NCBI GenBank assembly: GCA_025350965.1
Contig: JANXWV010000025.1
Coordinates: forward strand, 1-64,000
Direction: 5' to 3'
DNA length: 64,000 nucleotides
From: Rhizobacter sp.
GTDB lineage: Bacteria; Pseudomonadota; Gammaproteobacteria; Burkholderiales; Burkholderiaceae_C
The notes below the pieces were generated by a model. The model saw only the letters and a program-made list of their open reading frames with translations. It ran no database searches and was not told the DNA's origin. Made by a program: the position numbers and the translations under genes. Of this stretch, positions 18,020-27,299 are shown in pieces (the first letter of the stretch is position 1; every line of letters starts with the position of its first letter).

Positions 18020-18051
18020 AAGGCGCGGCTCAGTCCGCGCCTTTGTCATTT
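18020..18051 (+). terminator. thrS attenuator terminator
   Basis: A perfect 9-bp stem AAGGCGCGG (18020-18028) / CCGCGCCTT (18035-18043), loop ctcagt, is followed by tgtcattt. The 5' arm plus one loop base (GCGCGGC, 18023-18029) can alternatively pair with GCCGCGC at 17974-17980 in the leader frame, giving an antiterminator. Confidence 0.78.
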
Positions 18052-18064
18052 CTGGAGCAACAAG

Positions 18065-19984
18065 ATGGTCTCGATTCAACTGCCCGATGGTTCGAAACGC
18101 GAGTTCCCCGGCCCGGTCACGGTGGCCGAAGTGGCCGCCTCCATCGGCGCGGGTCTCGCGAAGGCGGCGCTCGCCGGCCGCATCGGGCAGGGCGCTGATG
18201 CACGGGTGGTCGACACCAGCTTCGTCATCGAGCACGACGCACAACTCGCCGTCATCACCGACAAGGACACCGCCGGTCTCGACGTGATCCGCCACTCGAC
18301 GGCGCACCTGCTGGCGTATGCGGTCAAAGAGCTGTTTCCCGATGCTCAGGTGACGATCGGCCCGGTCATCGAGAACGGCTTCTTCTACGACTTCTCGTAC
18401 AAGCGCCCGTTCACGCCGGACGACCTGGCGGCCATCGAAGCAAAGATGACCGAACTGGCGCGCAAGGACGAGAAGGTCCAGCGCCGCGTGCTGCCGCGCG
18501 ACGAGGCCGTCGCGTACTTCAAGGGCCTGGGTGAGCACTACAAGGCCGAGATCATCGCCAGCATCCCGGCCGGTGAGGACGTGTCGCTCTACCGCGAAGG
18601 CGCGTTCGAAGACCTGTGCCGAGGCCCGCACGTGCCGAGCACCGGCAAGCTCAAGCACTTCAAGCTGATGAAGCTCGCCGGTGCCTACTGGCGCGGCGAC
18701 CACCGCAACGAGATGCTGCAGCGCATCTACGGCACGGCGTGGGCCACGAAGGACGAGTTGGCGCAGTACCTGCACATGCTGGGAGAAGCCGAGAAGCGCG
18801 ATCACCGCAAGCTCGGTCGCGAACTCGACCTGTTCCACATCGACGAACACGCGCCGGGCCTGGTGTTCTGGCACCCGAAGGGCTGGACGGTGTGGCAGCA
18901 AGTCGAGCAGTACATGCGCGCGGTCTACCGCGACAACGGCTACCAGGAAGTGAAGGGCCCGCAGCTGTTGGACCAGGGCTTGTGGGAGAAGACGGGTCAC
19001 TGGGACAAGTACCGCGAGAACATGTTCACGACCGAATCGGAGAAGCGCGACTACGCGCTCAAGCCGATGAACTGCCCGGGTCACATCCTGATCTACAAGC
19101 AGGGCATCAAGAGCTACCGCGACCTGCCGCTGCGCTACGGTGAGTTCGGCCAGTGCCACCGCAACGAGCCCACCGGCGGGCTGCACGGCATCATGCGCGT
19201 GCGCGGCTTCACGCAGGACGATGGTCACATCTTCTGCCTCGAAGACCAGATCCTCGACGAGTGCGTGGCGTACACAACGCTGCTGCAAAAGGTCTATGCC
19301 GACTTCGGCTTCGACAAGATCATCTACAAGGTCGCAACACGTCCGGACGCGCGCATCGGCACCGACGACAGCTGGGACAAGGCCGAGCATGCCTTGATCG
19401 AAAGCCTGCGGCGTTCGAACTGCGAGTTCGAGATCGCGCCGGGCGATGGCGCTTTCTACGGCCCGAAGATCGAGTACACGCTGAAAGACGCGCTCGGCCG
19501 GCAGTGGCAGTGCGGAACGATGCAGGTCGATTTCTCGATGCCCGAGCGGCTGGGTGCCGAGTACGTGGCCGAGAGCGGCGAGCGCCATGCGCCGGTGATG
19601 CTGCACCGCGCGATCGTCGGCAGCCTGGAGCGCTTCATCGGCATCCTGATCGAACAGCACGCCGGCGCGCTGCCTGCCTGGCTCGCGCCGCTGCAGGTGA
19701 GTGTGCTCAACATCACCGAAGCGCAGGCCGAATACGCCCGGGACGTCGTCAAAACGCTGCAAAAACAAGGACTTAGAGTGGCGTCTGATTTGCGCAACGA
19801 GAAAATTAACTATAAAATCCGCGAGCATTCAATGCAGAAGGTTCCGTACATCCTTGTCGTGGGTGACAAGGAAAAGGCAAACGGAACCGTTGCGGTGCGC
19901 GCCCGGGGCAACCAAGACCTGGGTGTGATGCCTCTGGCCGACTTCACACTGAAGATCGCCGCAGACATCGCCCAAAAAGTCTGA
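18065..19984 (+). CDS. thrS: Threonyl-tRNA synthetase
   Basis: A 639-residue class II synthetase that charges tRNA-Thr in the cytoplasm. The full domain order is present: an N-terminal TGS domain (residues 1-60), editing domain with [12 protein letters not shown] near 77, a catalytic core with [11 protein letters not shown] (zinc-ligand Cys) near 335, [14 protein letters not shown] near 362 and [13 protein letters not shown] near 512, then an anticodon-binding domain to residue 639. The length matches E. coli ThrRS (642). It heads the translation-gene block and is preceded by a Thr leader peptide and terminator. Confidence 0.98.
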   Translation: MVSIQLPDGSKREFPGPVTVAEVAASIGAGLAKAALAGRIGQGADARVVDTSFVIEHDAQLAVITDKDTAGLDVIRHSTAHLLAYAVKELFPDAQVTIGPVIENGFFYDFSYKRPFTPDDLAAIEAKMTELARKDEKVQRRVLPRDEAVAYFKGLGEHYKAEIIASIPAGEDVSLYREGAFEDLCRGPHVPSTGKLKHFKLMKLAGAYWRGDHRNEMLQRIYGTAWATKDELAQYLHMLGEAEKRDHRKLGRELDLFHIDEHAPGLVFWHPKGWTVWQQVEQYMRAVYRDNGYQEVKGPQLLDQGLWEKTGHWDKYRENMFTTESEKRDYALKPMNCPGHILIYKQGIKSYRDLPLRYGEFGQCHRNEPTGGLHGIMRVRGFTQDDGHIFCLEDQILDECVAYTTLLQKVYADFGFDKIIYKVATRPDARIGTDDSWDKAEHALIESLRRSNCEFEIAPGDGAFYGPKIEYTLKDALGRQWQCGTMQVDFSMPERLGAEYVAESGERHAPVMLHRAIVGSLERFIGILIEQHAGALPAWLAPLQVSVLNITEAQAEYARDVVKTLQKQGLRVASDLRNEKINYKIREHSMQKVPYILVVGDKEKANGTVAVRARGNQDLGVMPLADFTLKIAADIAQKV

Positions 19985-20046
19985 AGTACAAACCGCCGCC
20001 CGCGTGGGTGGCCGGTTGAACCCAGGCGCGCTTCGAATGATTGTTG

Positions 20047-20066
20047 GGCCCCTGTGCCTTGGGGCC
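20047..20066 (+). other. Hairpin upstream of infC
   Basis: A 6-bp GC stem GGCCCC (20047-20052) / GGGGCC (20061-20066) with an 8-nt loop lies in the thrS-infC gap. It ends six bases before the infC ribosome-binding site. It may act in translation control or as a weak terminator. Confidence 0.4.
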
Positions 20067-20084
20067 TGTTGAAAGGTATGAACC

Positions 20085-20633
20085 ATCGCTACTTTTGCTG
20101 ACCGCCGTACTCCGAACGCAGAGCGCAAGCACCGCCTGAACCGCGAGATCATGGCACCGGAAGTCCGGCTGAACGGGCCCGAGAACGAACCGCTGGGCGT
20201 CATGAGCATCACCGAGGCTTTGCGCCTGGCGGGCGAGCAGGACGTCGATCTGGTCGAGATCGTCGCCCAGGCCGACCCCCCGGTGTGCCGCCTCATGGAC
20301 TACGGCAAGTTCAAGTACCAGGAGCAGAAGAAGGCTGCCGAGGCGAAGAGCAAGCAGAAGGTCATCGAGATCAAGGAAGTCAAGTTCCGCCCCGGTACCG
20401 ACGAAGGCGACTACGCGATCAAGATGCGCAATTTGCGCCGCTTCATTGCCGAAGACGGTGACAAGGGCAAGGTCACTCTGCGATACCGGGGCCGCGAGAT
20501 CACGCACCAGGACATCGGCATGCGCTTGCTCGAGCGCATTCGCGACGAGCTGGCCGATGTGGCGGTGGTCGAGAACATGCCGAAGCTCGAAGGGCGCCAG
20601 ATGATCATGGTGCTCGGGCCGAAGCGAAAGTAA
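20085..20633 (+). CDS. infC: Translation initiation factor IF-3
   Basis: A 182-residue IF-3, which prevents premature subunit joining and checks the start codon. The natural start is the rare codon ATC at 20085, with AAGG eight bases upstream, giving [20 protein letters not shown]. Rare ATT/ATC/ATA starts underlie infC autoregulation in bacteria. Starting at the ATG 20151 would remove the first 22 residues of the N-domain. Family motifs include [27 protein letters not shown] in the N-domain and linker, and [19 protein letters not shown] starting the C-domain. An out-of-frame ATG mini-frame (20078-20101) overlaps the start. Confidence 0.95.
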   Translation: MATFADRRTPNAERKHRLNREIMAPEVRLNGPENEPLGVMSITEALRLAGEQDVDLVEIVAQADPPVCRLMDYGKFKYQEQKKAAEAKSKQKVIEIKEVKFRPGTDEGDYAIKMRNLRRFIAEDGDKGKVTLRYRGREITHQDIGMRLLERIRDELADVAVVENMPKLEGRQMIMVLGPKRK

Positions 20634-20702
20634 CAGCGCGCTGAAAGAGCGCGCCCAGGGTTCAGCGCCACGGTCTGGTCACCGCGGCGCTGTCACAAGC
20701 GG

Positions 20703-20745
20703 CTTCAGGCTTACAAGACGGCAAGTGTTTTGCCGGCGCCTGAAG
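20703..20745 (+). promoter_or_regulatory. Two-part hairpin before rpmI, possible L20/L35 operator
   Basis: An outer stem CTTCAGGC (20703-20710) / GCCTGAAG (20738-20745) encloses an inner stem CGGCAA (20719-20724) / TTGCCG (20730-20735). It ends 12 nt before the rpmI ribosome-binding site. L20 represses its own operon through leader RNA structures in E. coli and Bacillus; whether this is such a site is an inference. Confidence 0.5.
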
Positions 20746-20767
20746 TAGCAACAAAGAAGGAGCAGTG

Positions 20768-20971
20768 ATGCCCAAAATGAAGACCAAGAGCGGCGCGAAA
20801 AAACGTTTTCGCGTTCGTCCAGGCGGTACCGTCAAGCGGGGCCAGGCGTTCAAGCGCCACATCCTCACCAAGAAGACCACGAAGAACAAGCGCCATTTGC
20901 GTGGCTCTGTCTCCGTGCACGAGACCGACAAGGGGCGCATCAAGCAGATGTTGCCCACTGCTGGCCTCTAA
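20768..20971 (+). CDS. rpmI: 50S ribosomal protein L35
   Basis: A 67-residue basic ribosomal protein. [14 protein letters not shown] and the [18 protein letters not shown] segment are diagnostic for L35. The ATG at 20768 has AAGGAG seven bases upstream; a GTG immediately before it is not needed. It lies between infC and rplT as in most bacteria. The upstream hairpin may couple its expression to free L20. Confidence 0.98.
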   Translation: MPKMKTKSGAKKRFRVRPGGTVKRGQAFKRHILTKKTTKNKRHLRGSVSVHETDKGRIKQMLPTAGL

Positions 20972-20992
20972 CCCTTCCGAAGGAGAAACCAA

Positions 20993-21349
20993 ATGCCTCG
21001 CGTCAAACGTGGTGTAACCGCCCGTGCTCGTCACAAGAAAATTCTCGCGCTCGCCAAGGGTTACCGTGGCCGCCGCAAGAACGTATTTCGCATTGCCAAG
21101 CAAGCAGTCATGCGTGCCGGGCAGTACGCGTACCGTGACCGCCGTACCAAGAAGCGTGTCTTCCGTCACCTGTGGATCGCGCGTATCAACGCCGGCAGCC
21201 GCAGCCATGGCGTGACCTACAGCAAATTCATGGCCGGCTTGAAGAAGCTGTCGATCGAGATCGACCGCAAGGTTCTCGCCGACATGGCTGTGAACGACCC
21301 TGCGGCCTTCGGCAGCATCGTCGACAAGGTGAAGGCCCAGCTCGCTTGA
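20993..21349 (+). CDS. rplT: 50S ribosomal protein L20
   Basis: A 118-residue ribosomal assembly protein with the basic N-terminal helix [18 protein letters not shown] and the conserved [18 protein letters not shown] segment. It binds 23S rRNA early in 50S assembly and is the known feedback repressor of the infC-rpmI-rplT operon in other bacteria. GGAG precedes the ATG. It starts 21 nt after rpmI. Confidence 0.98.
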   Translation: MPRVKRGVTARARHKKILALAKGYRGRRKNVFRIAKQAVMRAGQYAYRDRRTKKRVFRHLWIARINAGSRSHGVTYSKFMAGLKKLSIEIDRKVLADMAVNDPAAFGSIVDKVKAQLA

Positions 21350-21360
21350 ATGTCGTGACT

Positions 21361-21386
21361 CTGCGGTGCGTTCACCCGCACCGCAG
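21361..21386 (+). other. Stable hairpin in the rplT-pheS gap
   Basis: A perfect 10-bp stem CTGCGGTGCG (21361-21370) / CGCACCGCAG (21377-21386) with loop ttcacc. There is no U-run after it. It precedes an intrinsic terminator by 45 nt and may be part of a pheST leader control element. Confidence 0.5.
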
Positions 21387-21431
21387 CACGGCGGGCACCC
21401 AGCGCAGCAATGCGCCAGGTGCAAGCTTCCC

Positions 21432-21459
21432 AAGGCCGACCTCGTGTGCGGCCTTTTTT
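21432..21459 (+). terminator. Terminator/attenuator upstream of pheS
   Basis: A 7-bp stem AAGGCCG (21432-21438) / CGGCCTT (21449-21455) is followed by TTTTG. It ends 20 nt before the pheS ATG, so it may either end the rplT transcript or attenuate pheST. No Phe-rich leader peptide is visible before it. Confidence 0.75.
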
Positions 21460-21479
21460 GTTGATTTACGCACAAACCG

Positions 21480-22526
21480 ATGACCGATCTCCTACCGCTG
21501 GTGCACGAAGCTCAGGCCGATTTCGCGCAGGCTGTGACGCCCGCCGACCTCGAGAACGCCAAGGCGCGCTACCTCGGCAAGGCCGGGCGGATCACCGACC
21601 AGCTCAAGGGCCTTGCGGCACTGCCCATTGACGAGAAGAAGGCCCGCGGCGCACTCATCAACGAGGCCAAGCAGCAGATTGAGGCAGCTTTGAACGCGAG
21701 GCGCGATGCCCTGGCGTTGACCGAGTTGCTGGCGCAACTGAAGAGCGAATCGCTGGACGTGTCCCTGCCCGGCCGCAGGCGCGGCAACGGCGTCGGCTTG
21801 CACCCGATTTCGCGCGCCCGCGAACGCATCGAGGCCATCTTCACGTCGATGGGCTTCGATGTGGCCGACGGCCCGGAGATCGAGACCGACTGGTACAGCT
21901 TCACCGCCCTGAACAACCCCGAGAACCACCCCGCGCGTTCGATGCAGGACACGTTCTACGTCGACGTGAAAGACGAGCACGGCGCGTGGTTGAACTTGCG
22001 CCCGCACACCTCGCCGATGCAGGTGCGCTACGCGAAGGCGCACGCCTTGAAATATGCCGGCCAGGCGGCGATGCCCGACATTCGCGTGATCGTGCCGGGC
22101 CGCACCTACCGCGTCGACAACGATGCCACGCATTCGCCGATGTTTCATCAGGTCGAAGGCTTGTGGATCGGCGAGAACGTCAGCTTCAAGGACCTGAAGG
22201 TGATGTACCTCGGCTTCATCCGCGCGTTCTTCGAGACAGACGACGTGAAACTGCGTTTTCGGCCGAGCTACTTTCCGTTCACCGAGCCGAGCGCGGAGAT
22301 CGACATCATGTTCGAGAGTGGCCCGCTGCAGGGCAAGTGGCTTGAAGTCTCGGGTTCGGGCCAGGTGCACCCGCAGGTGGTCCGCAACATGGGGCTGGAT
22401 GCAGAGCGCTACATCGGCTTTGCGTTCGGCTCGGGCATCGACCGGCTGGCGATGCTTCGCTACGGCGTGACCGACTTGCGCCTGTTCTTCGAAGGCGACC
22501 TGCGCTTCCTTGCGCAGTTCACCTGA
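21480..22526 (+). CDS. pheS: Phenylalanyl-tRNA synthetase alpha subunit
   Basis: A 348-residue alpha subunit. The N-terminal coiled-coil (residues 1-90) is followed by the class II catalytic domain with motif 2 region [20 protein letters not shown] near residue 205 and motif 3 [17 protein letters not shown] near 320. The heterotetramer with PheT charges tRNA-Phe. Length is normal (E. coli 327). pheT follows after 17 nt. Confidence 0.98.
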   Translation: MTDLLPLVHEAQADFAQAVTPADLENAKARYLGKAGRITDQLKGLAALPIDEKKARGALINEAKQQIEAALNARRDALALTELLAQLKSESLDVSLPGRRRGNGVGLHPISRARERIEAIFTSMGFDVADGPEIETDWYSFTALNNPENHPARSMQDTFYVDVKDEHGAWLNLRPHTSPMQVRYAKAHALKYAGQAAMPDIRVIVPGRTYRVDNDATHSPMFHQVEGLWIGENVSFKDLKVMYLGFIRAFFETDDVKLRFRPSYFPFTEPSAEIDIMFESGPLQGKWLEVSGSGQVHPQVVRNMGLDAERYIGFAFGSGIDRLAMLRYGVTDLRLFFEGDLRFLAQFT

Positions 22527-22543
22527 ACCCACGAGCCTACGAG

Positions 22544-24961
22544 ATGCAATTCCCCGAGTCCTGGTTGCGCGAATTCTGCAACCCACCAATCAACACTGGA
22601 GCGCTGATCGACCTGCTCACCATGTCCGGCATGGAGGTCGAAGACGCACGCCCAGCCGCGCCGCCGTTCAGGCAGGTGGTGGTGGCCCACGTGCTGTCGG
22701 TCGAGCGCCACCCGAATGCCGACCGCTTGAACGTGTGTCAGGTCGATGCCGGCACAGGCAACCTGCTCAGCATCGTCTGCGGTGCGCCCAATGTGCGCGT
22801 GGGCGTCAAGGTGCCTTGTGCGCTGGTCGGCGCCGAATTGCCCGCAGCCGACGATAACGGAGCGCCGTTCCTAATCAAGCTTGGAAAGCTGCGCGGCGTC
22901 GAAAGCCAGGGCATGCTGTGTTCTGCGCGCGAACTCAAGCTTTCGGAAGACCACGGCGGTCTGCTCGTGCTGGCGGACGACGCCGTGATCGGTCAGGACA
23001 TTCGCGAGCATCTGCGCCTCGACGACACGCTGCTCACGCTCAAGCTCACGCCGAACCTCGGGCATTGCCTGAGCGTCTACGGCATCGCCCGCGAGGTTTC
23101 GGCGCTGACCGGCGCGCCTTTGGTGAAGCCTTCGCCTGCAGCGGCCACGGTGGTGCAGACCGACACCCTGCCAGTGAAGATCGAAGCGCCCGACCTGTGC
23201 GGCCGGTTCTCGGGCCGCATCATTCGCAACGTCGACACGAAGGCCGCCACGCCGGGGTGGATGGTGGAGCGTTTGGCGCGCTGCGGCCAGCGCTCTGTCA
23301 CTGCACTCGTCGACATCTCGAACTACGTGATGTTCGAGGCCGGCCAGCCCTCACACATCTTCGACCTTGACAAGATCGACGGCGAGTTGGTGGTGCGCTG
23401 GGGCCGGGCGGGTGAATCCCTCAAGCTGCTCAATGGCAACACCGTTGCGGTGGACGCCGACGTGGGTGTCATTGCCGACCGAAGCGCGGTCGAGTCGCTC
23501 GCCGGCATCATGGGCGGCGATGCCACGGCGGTGTCCGACGACACCCGAAACGTCTACGTCGAGGCTGCGTTCTGGTGGCCGGAAGCCGTAGCAGGCCGGT
23601 CGCGGCGCTTCAACTTCACAACCGACGCTGGCCACCGGTTCGAGCGCGGAGTCGACCCCGCAACGACCGTTTCGCAGCTCGAACGCATCACGCAACTCAT
23701 CGTCGACATCTGTGGCGGCGAGCCCGGCCCGGTGAGCGACCAGGTGCCTAACATGCCGCTGCGCCAGCCCGTCGCGCTGCGCGTGGCGCGCGCTGCGAAG
23801 GTCATCGGCATGCCGTTGACCCAGACGCAATGCGAAGCCGTGATGCAGCGGCTCGGCCTGCGGTTCGAAAGCGGCCCGGGCGTCGTGACCGTCACGCCGC
23901 CGAGTTGGCGCTTCGACCTGCAGAGCGAGGAAGACCTGATCGAAGAAGTGATCCGGGTTCTCGGCTACCACCTGCTGCCCGACACGGCGCCGCAGGCGTC
24001 TCTGGTGGCCAAGGTGCGCAGCGAGCGCAGCCGGCCACTCGACACCCTGCGCCACCAACTGGCGGCGCTCGATTACCAGGAGACGGTGAACTTCGGTTTC
24101 GTGGATGAGCGCTGGGAGCGCGAACTTGCCGGCAACCCGCAGCCCGTGCGTCTGGTCAACCCGATGGCGAGCCACCTCGCAGTGATGAGGTCCAGTTTGC
24201 TCGGCAGCCTCGTGGGCGTGCTGCGCCACAACCTGGCGCGCAAGGCAAACCGGGTTCGCGTGTTCGAGGCCGGGCGGGTGTTTGTCCGCGACGCCACTGG
24301 GGTCAGCAGCCCGGTCAGCGTGGCCGGTGTGCGGCAGCCGATGCGCGTCGCGGGGCTCGCGTACGGCAGTGTCGATGCGAGTCAGTGGGGCACCCGGGAG
24401 CGGGGCGTCGACTTCTTCGACGTGAAAGGCGATATCGAGGCCTTGCTGGCCCCACGCGTGGCCCGCTTCGTCAGCGCTGACCACCCCGCCATGCACCCCG
24501 GGCGCAGCGCGCGCATCGAAGTGGACGGGCAGGCCATTGGCCATGTCGGCGAGTTGCACCCGCAGTGGCGGCAAGCCTATGAACTTCCGGCGGCGGCTGT
24601 CCTGTTTGAGATCGACGCCGACGCGCTGTGCGAGCGCGAGATGCCTGTTTTCAAGGCGGTTCAGCGGCACCAATCGGTTTGGCGCGACCTGTCCTTGATC
24701 GCCGGTGAAAACGTTTCACACGATGCCTTGATCGGCACGATCAACCGTGTTGCCACAGACGTTCTGCGAAGCGCGAGGTTGTTCGATGTCTACAAACCGG
24801 CCGCAGCGACGGCCGACCTGCAACCAGGCCAGCGAAGCCTCAGCGTCCGCCTGGAACTGCTGGACGATGACCAGATGCTCACCGACGAGCGCATCGACTC
24901 GGTCATTGCCGTTGTGATGTCGGCGCTGCGGGACAGCCTGGGGGTGCGCCTGCGTGGTTGA
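22544..24961 (+). CDS. pheT: Phenylalanyl-tRNA synthetase beta subunit
   Basis: An 805-residue beta subunit with an N-terminal tRNA-binding EMAP-like domain ([20 protein letters not shown] near residue 45), B3/B4 editing domain ([24 protein letters not shown] near 240), B5 domain, the inactive catalytic-like core and the C-terminal ferredoxin-like anticodon-binding domain ([20 protein letters not shown] near 705). It forms the alpha2beta2 enzyme with PheS. The last 8 nt overlap the ihfA start, indicating one transcript. Confidence 0.98.
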   Translation: MQFPESWLREFCNPPINTGALIDLLTMSGMEVEDARPAAPPFRQVVVAHVLSVERHPNADRLNVCQVDAGTGNLLSIVCGAPNVRVGVKVPCALVGAELPAADDNGAPFLIKLGKLRGVESQGMLCSARELKLSEDHGGLLVLADDAVIGQDIREHLRLDDTLLTLKLTPNLGHCLSVYGIAREVSALTGAPLVKPSPAAATVVQTDTLPVKIEAPDLCGRFSGRIIRNVDTKAATPGWMVERLARCGQRSVTALVDISNYVMFEAGQPSHIFDLDKIDGELVVRWGRAGESLKLLNGNTVAVDADVGVIADRSAVESLAGIMGGDATAVSDDTRNVYVEAAFWWPEAVAGRSRRFNFTTDAGHRFERGVDPATTVSQLERITQLIVDICGGEPGPVSDQVPNMPLRQPVALRVARAAKVIGMPLTQTQCEAVMQRLGLRFESGPGVVTVTPPSWRFDLQSEEDLIEEVIRVLGYHLLPDTAPQASLVAKVRSERSRPLDTLRHQLAALDYQETVNFGFVDERWERELAGNPQPVRLVNPMASHLAVMRSSLLGSLVGVLRHNLARKANRVRVFEAGRVFVRDATGVSSPVSVAGVRQPMRVAGLAYGSVDASQWGTRERGVDFFDVKGDIEALLAPRVARFVSADHPAMHPGRSARIEVDGQAIGHVGELHPQWRQAYELPAAAVLFEIDADALCEREMPVFKAVQRHQSVWRDLSLIAGENVSHDALIGTINRVATDVLRSARLFDVYKPAAATADLQPGQRSLSVRLELLDDDQMLTDERIDSVIAVVMSALRDSLGVRLRG

Positions 24962-25394
24962 CTCAGTGACCAACCCCGACCTGCCCGATGGCGCACCAGA
25001 AGACCCAGGTCGCCAACACAGTGCCGAGCAGGCGGCCGCCCGCGCGCTGGCGGCGAGCCGCGTACAACTCCCGACCTTGGAGACGCCGACGCTGACCAAG
25101 GCCGAGTTGGCAGAACTGCTGTTTGAACGCCTGGGGCTGAACAAGCGCGAGTCAAAAGACATGGTCGAGGCCTTTTTCGACCTGATCCACGGCACGCTGG
25201 TGGCGGGCGCCGATGTGAAGATGTCGGGCTTCGGCAACTTCAACATTCGCCGCAAGGCCCCCCGGCCCGGGCGCAACCCGCGCACCGGCGAGTCGATCCC
25301 GATCAAGGCGCGCAATGTGGTCACCTTTCATGCCAGTCACAAACTCAAAGGTGTCGTGCAAGGCGACATACCGCTGGAGGAGGACTTCGAGTAA
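24954..25394 (+). CDS. ihfA: Integration host factor alpha subunit
   Basis: A 146-residue DNA-bending protein of the HU/IHF family. The core from [21 protein letters not shown] is IHF-alpha-like; the DNA-wrapping arm [19 protein letters not shown] and [11 protein letters not shown] are intact. With GTG 24954 there is a ~45-residue acidic, Ala-rich N-terminal extension. A TTG at 25077 would give the normal ~105-residue form, and GTG 24966 is also possible. The overlap with pheT favours an early start. IHF shapes promoters and recombination sites together with IhfB. Confidence 0.93.
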   Translation: MVDSVTNPDLPDGAPEDPGRQHSAEQAAARALAASRVQLPTLETPTLTKAELAELLFERLGLNKRESKDMVEAFFDLIHGTLVAGADVKMSGFGNFNIRRKAPRPGRNPRTGESIPIKARNVVTFHASHKLKGVVQGDIPLEEDFE

Positions 25395-25429
25395 AGTCTT
25401 AGGTCCCTATACCGAACCCATTGATTTTC

Positions 25430-25897
25430 ATGGAGAAAGCGCTTCCATCGATTCCGGCTAAGCGCTACTTCACGATCGGTGAGGTCAGTGAGCTTTGCGG
25501 TGTGAAGCCCTACGTGCTGCGGTATTGGGAACAGGAATTCACGCAGCTCAAGCCGATGAAACGGCGTGGCAATCGGCGCTACTACCAGCACCACGAAGTG
25601 CTGCTGATCCGTCGCATCCGCGAACTGCTCTATGAACAGGGTTTCACCATCAGCGGTGCGCGCAACCGCCTGACGGAATCGGGCCCGATCCGCGCTGTGG
25701 CCGTGACACCTGACACCGATACCGGCCCCGAGTCTGACTTCGACCTACCGGACCTTGACCAGTTGTTTGATGGAAATTCTTCGGAGCCAGACGGGCAACC
25801 CGGTGATCTCCCGAATCCTGAAGTGAATACGCTGAGCTTGTCGACCGCGCAGATGCGCCAGGAGTTGCTGTCGATCAGGGGTCTCCTGGCGCTCTAA
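25430..25897 (+). CDS. MerR-family transcriptional regulator
   Basis: A 155-residue regulator with an N-terminal winged helix: [25 protein letters not shown] near residue 12, then [27 protein letters not shown]. The C-terminal part is acidic and low-complexity ([21 protein letters not shown]) and lacks metal-binding Cys. A MerR gene directly after ihfA is a common arrangement in beta- and gammaproteobacteria; its target is generally not known. ATG 25430 is preferred to TTG 25421. Confidence 0.9.
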   Translation: MEKALPSIPAKRYFTIGEVSELCGVKPYVLRYWEQEFTQLKPMKRRGNRRYYQHHEVLLIRRIRELLYEQGFTISGARNRLTESGPIRAVAVTPDTDTGPESDFDLPDLDQLFDGNSSEPDGQPGDLPNPEVNTLSLSTAQMRQELLSIRGLLAL

Positions 25898-25921
25898 GCC
25901 GCGCGATTTGGACCCTATAAT
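25893..25921 (+). promoter_or_regulatory. tRNA-Pro promoter
   Basis: A perfect -10 element TATAAT (25916-25921) lies 11 nt before the tRNA-Pro 5' end. The -35 at 25893-25898 (TCTAAG) is poor. Confidence 0.6.
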
Positions 25922-25931
25922 ATTGATTGAA

Positions 25932-26009
<78 letters not shown>

Positions 26010-26014
26010 GAGTC

Positions 26015-26058
26015 AGTACAAGGGTTAGCAGGTCGATGCCTGCTGACCCTTTCGTACT
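26015..26058 (+). terminator. Hairpin terminator after tRNA-Pro
   Basis: A 13-bp stem (26020-26032 with 26039-26051, one G-U pair) has loop tcgatg. It is extended by a further AGTAC/GTACT pairing at 26015-26019 and 26054-26058. It has only a short T-run, but stem strength and position support a terminator. Confidence 0.65.
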
Positions 26059-26091
26059 TCTGAGCCAAATGTTTGCGCGAAGGGGACGCCA

Positions 26092-27231
26092 ATGGCGCTG
26101 ATCCAGTACCTCACCCACATCAACATTGAGTTCGGCGCACGACGGCTGTTGGCGGCCGAGTGTGAACGCATCGGCATCAAGAAGCCGCTGATCGTGACCG
26201 ACGCCGGCGTCAAGGCGGCCGGTGTGCTGGCGTTGGTGTTGTCGGCCTTGCCTGACTCATTGCATGGCCCGGTGTTCGACGGCACGCCATCGAACCCGAC
26301 CGAAGCTGCGGTGCGCGAAGCGACGTCGATGTTCAATGAGCAAGGCTGCGACGGCATCATCGCCATCGGTGGCGGCTCGTCGCTGGACTGTGCCAAGGGC
26401 GTGGCGATCGCTGCGCGCCACGCGGGCCCGCTGAAGACCTACGCAACCATTGAAGGCGGCAGTGCCTTGATTACCGAGGCGGCCGTGCCGCTGATCGCGG
26501 TGCCCACCACGTCAGGTACCGGCAGCGAGGTGGCGCGCGGTGCGATCGTCATCGTCGACGATGGCCGCAAGCTCGGCTTTCACTCTTGGCACCTGATGCC
26601 GCGCGCTGCAATTTGCGACCCCGAGCTCACCCTCGGCCTGCCGCCCGGCCTGACAGCTGCGACCGGCATGGACGCCATCGCGCATTGCATGGAAACCTTC
26701 ATGGCAGCGCCCTTCAACCCGCCGGCCGATGGCATTGCGCTCGACGGCCTGGCGCGGGGATGGGCTCACATTGAAAGGGCAACACGGGATGGGCAGGACC
26801 GCGATGCACGGTTGAACATGATGAGCACCTCTGTCCAGGGTGCGATGGCGTTCCAGAAGGGCCTGGGTTGCGTGCATTCGCTGAGCCACTCTCTTGGCGG
26901 CAAGAACCCGCGTTTGCACCATGGCACCTTGAATGCCGTCTTCCTGCCCGCCGTGGTTCGCTTCAACGCGAGTGCAGCCACCGTCGTCAACGAACATCGG
27001 CTCGACCGCATGGCCGGGGCGATGGGTCTTGCCAGCGGCGGTGACATTCCCGAGGCGATCAAAGCCATGAATGCGCGTCTCGGCCTGCCTTCCGGATTGA
27101 CCGAGATGCAGGTGCCCGCTGATTGGTTCGACCGCATCATCGACGGCGCCTTGGCCGATCATTGCCACAAGACAAACCCGCGCATTGCAAGTGCCGACGA
27201 GTACCGCCAACTGCTGAACGAGTCGATGTAG
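26092..27231 (+). CDS. Iron-type (group III) alcohol dehydrogenase
   Basis: A 379-residue Fe-ADH family enzyme that interconverts alcohols and aldehydes with NAD(P). Visible are the nucleotide motif IAIGGGSSLDCAKG near residue 95, PTTSGTGSEV near 140, and metal-site residues D and H in TGMDAIAHCMETF near 195, H in SLSHSLGG near 265 and H in LHHG near 278. It lies alone between tRNA-Pro and a bidirectional terminator. The substrate is unknown; family members include butanol, propanediol and lactaldehyde enzymes. Confidence 0.92.
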   Translation: MALIQYLTHINIEFGARRLLAAECERIGIKKPLIVTDAGVKAAGVLALVLSALPDSLHGPVFDGTPSNPTEAAVREATSMFNEQGCDGIIAIGGGSSLDCAKGVAIAARHAGPLKTYATIEGGSALITEAAVPLIAVPTTSGTGSEVARGAIVIVDDGRKLGFHSWHLMPRAAICDPELTLGLPPGLTAATGMDAIAHCMETFMAAPFNPPADGIALDGLARGWAHIERATRDGQDRDARLNMMSTSVQGAMAFQKGLGCVHSLSHSLGGKNPRLHHGTLNAVFLPAVVRFNASAATVVNEHRLDRMAGAMGLASGGDIPEAIKAMNARLGLPSGLTEMQVPADWFDRIIDGALADHCHKTNPRIASADEYRQLLNESM

Positions 27232-27243
27232 ACGCGGCGACCC

Positions 27244-27285
27244 ATGAAGAAAGCCCGGTTCCGCAAGGAACCGGGCTTTCTTCAT
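27244..27285. terminator. Bidirectional terminator between Fe-ADH and hppA
   Basis: A perfect 19-bp inverted repeat (27244-27262 with 27267-27285, loop gcaa). The GC core AAGCCCGGTTCC is flanked by A-rich and T-rich arms (GAAGAAA / TTTCTTC). It can terminate both converging genes. Confidence 0.92.
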
Positions 27286-27299
27286 GAACGAGGCGCTGC

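Noticed and set aside
18014-19828. 604-codon minus-strand frame opposite thrS
   Set aside because: Shadow of thrS; the plus strand carries an intact threonyl-tRNA synthetase.
20037-20072. 11-residue frame MIVGPLCLGAC before infC as a leader peptide
   Set aside because: No run of one amino acid and no ribosome-binding site; it merely ends near the infC signal.
21350-21479. Phenylalanine leader peptide before pheS
   Set aside because: ATG and GTG frames here contain no run of Phe codons ahead of the terminator.
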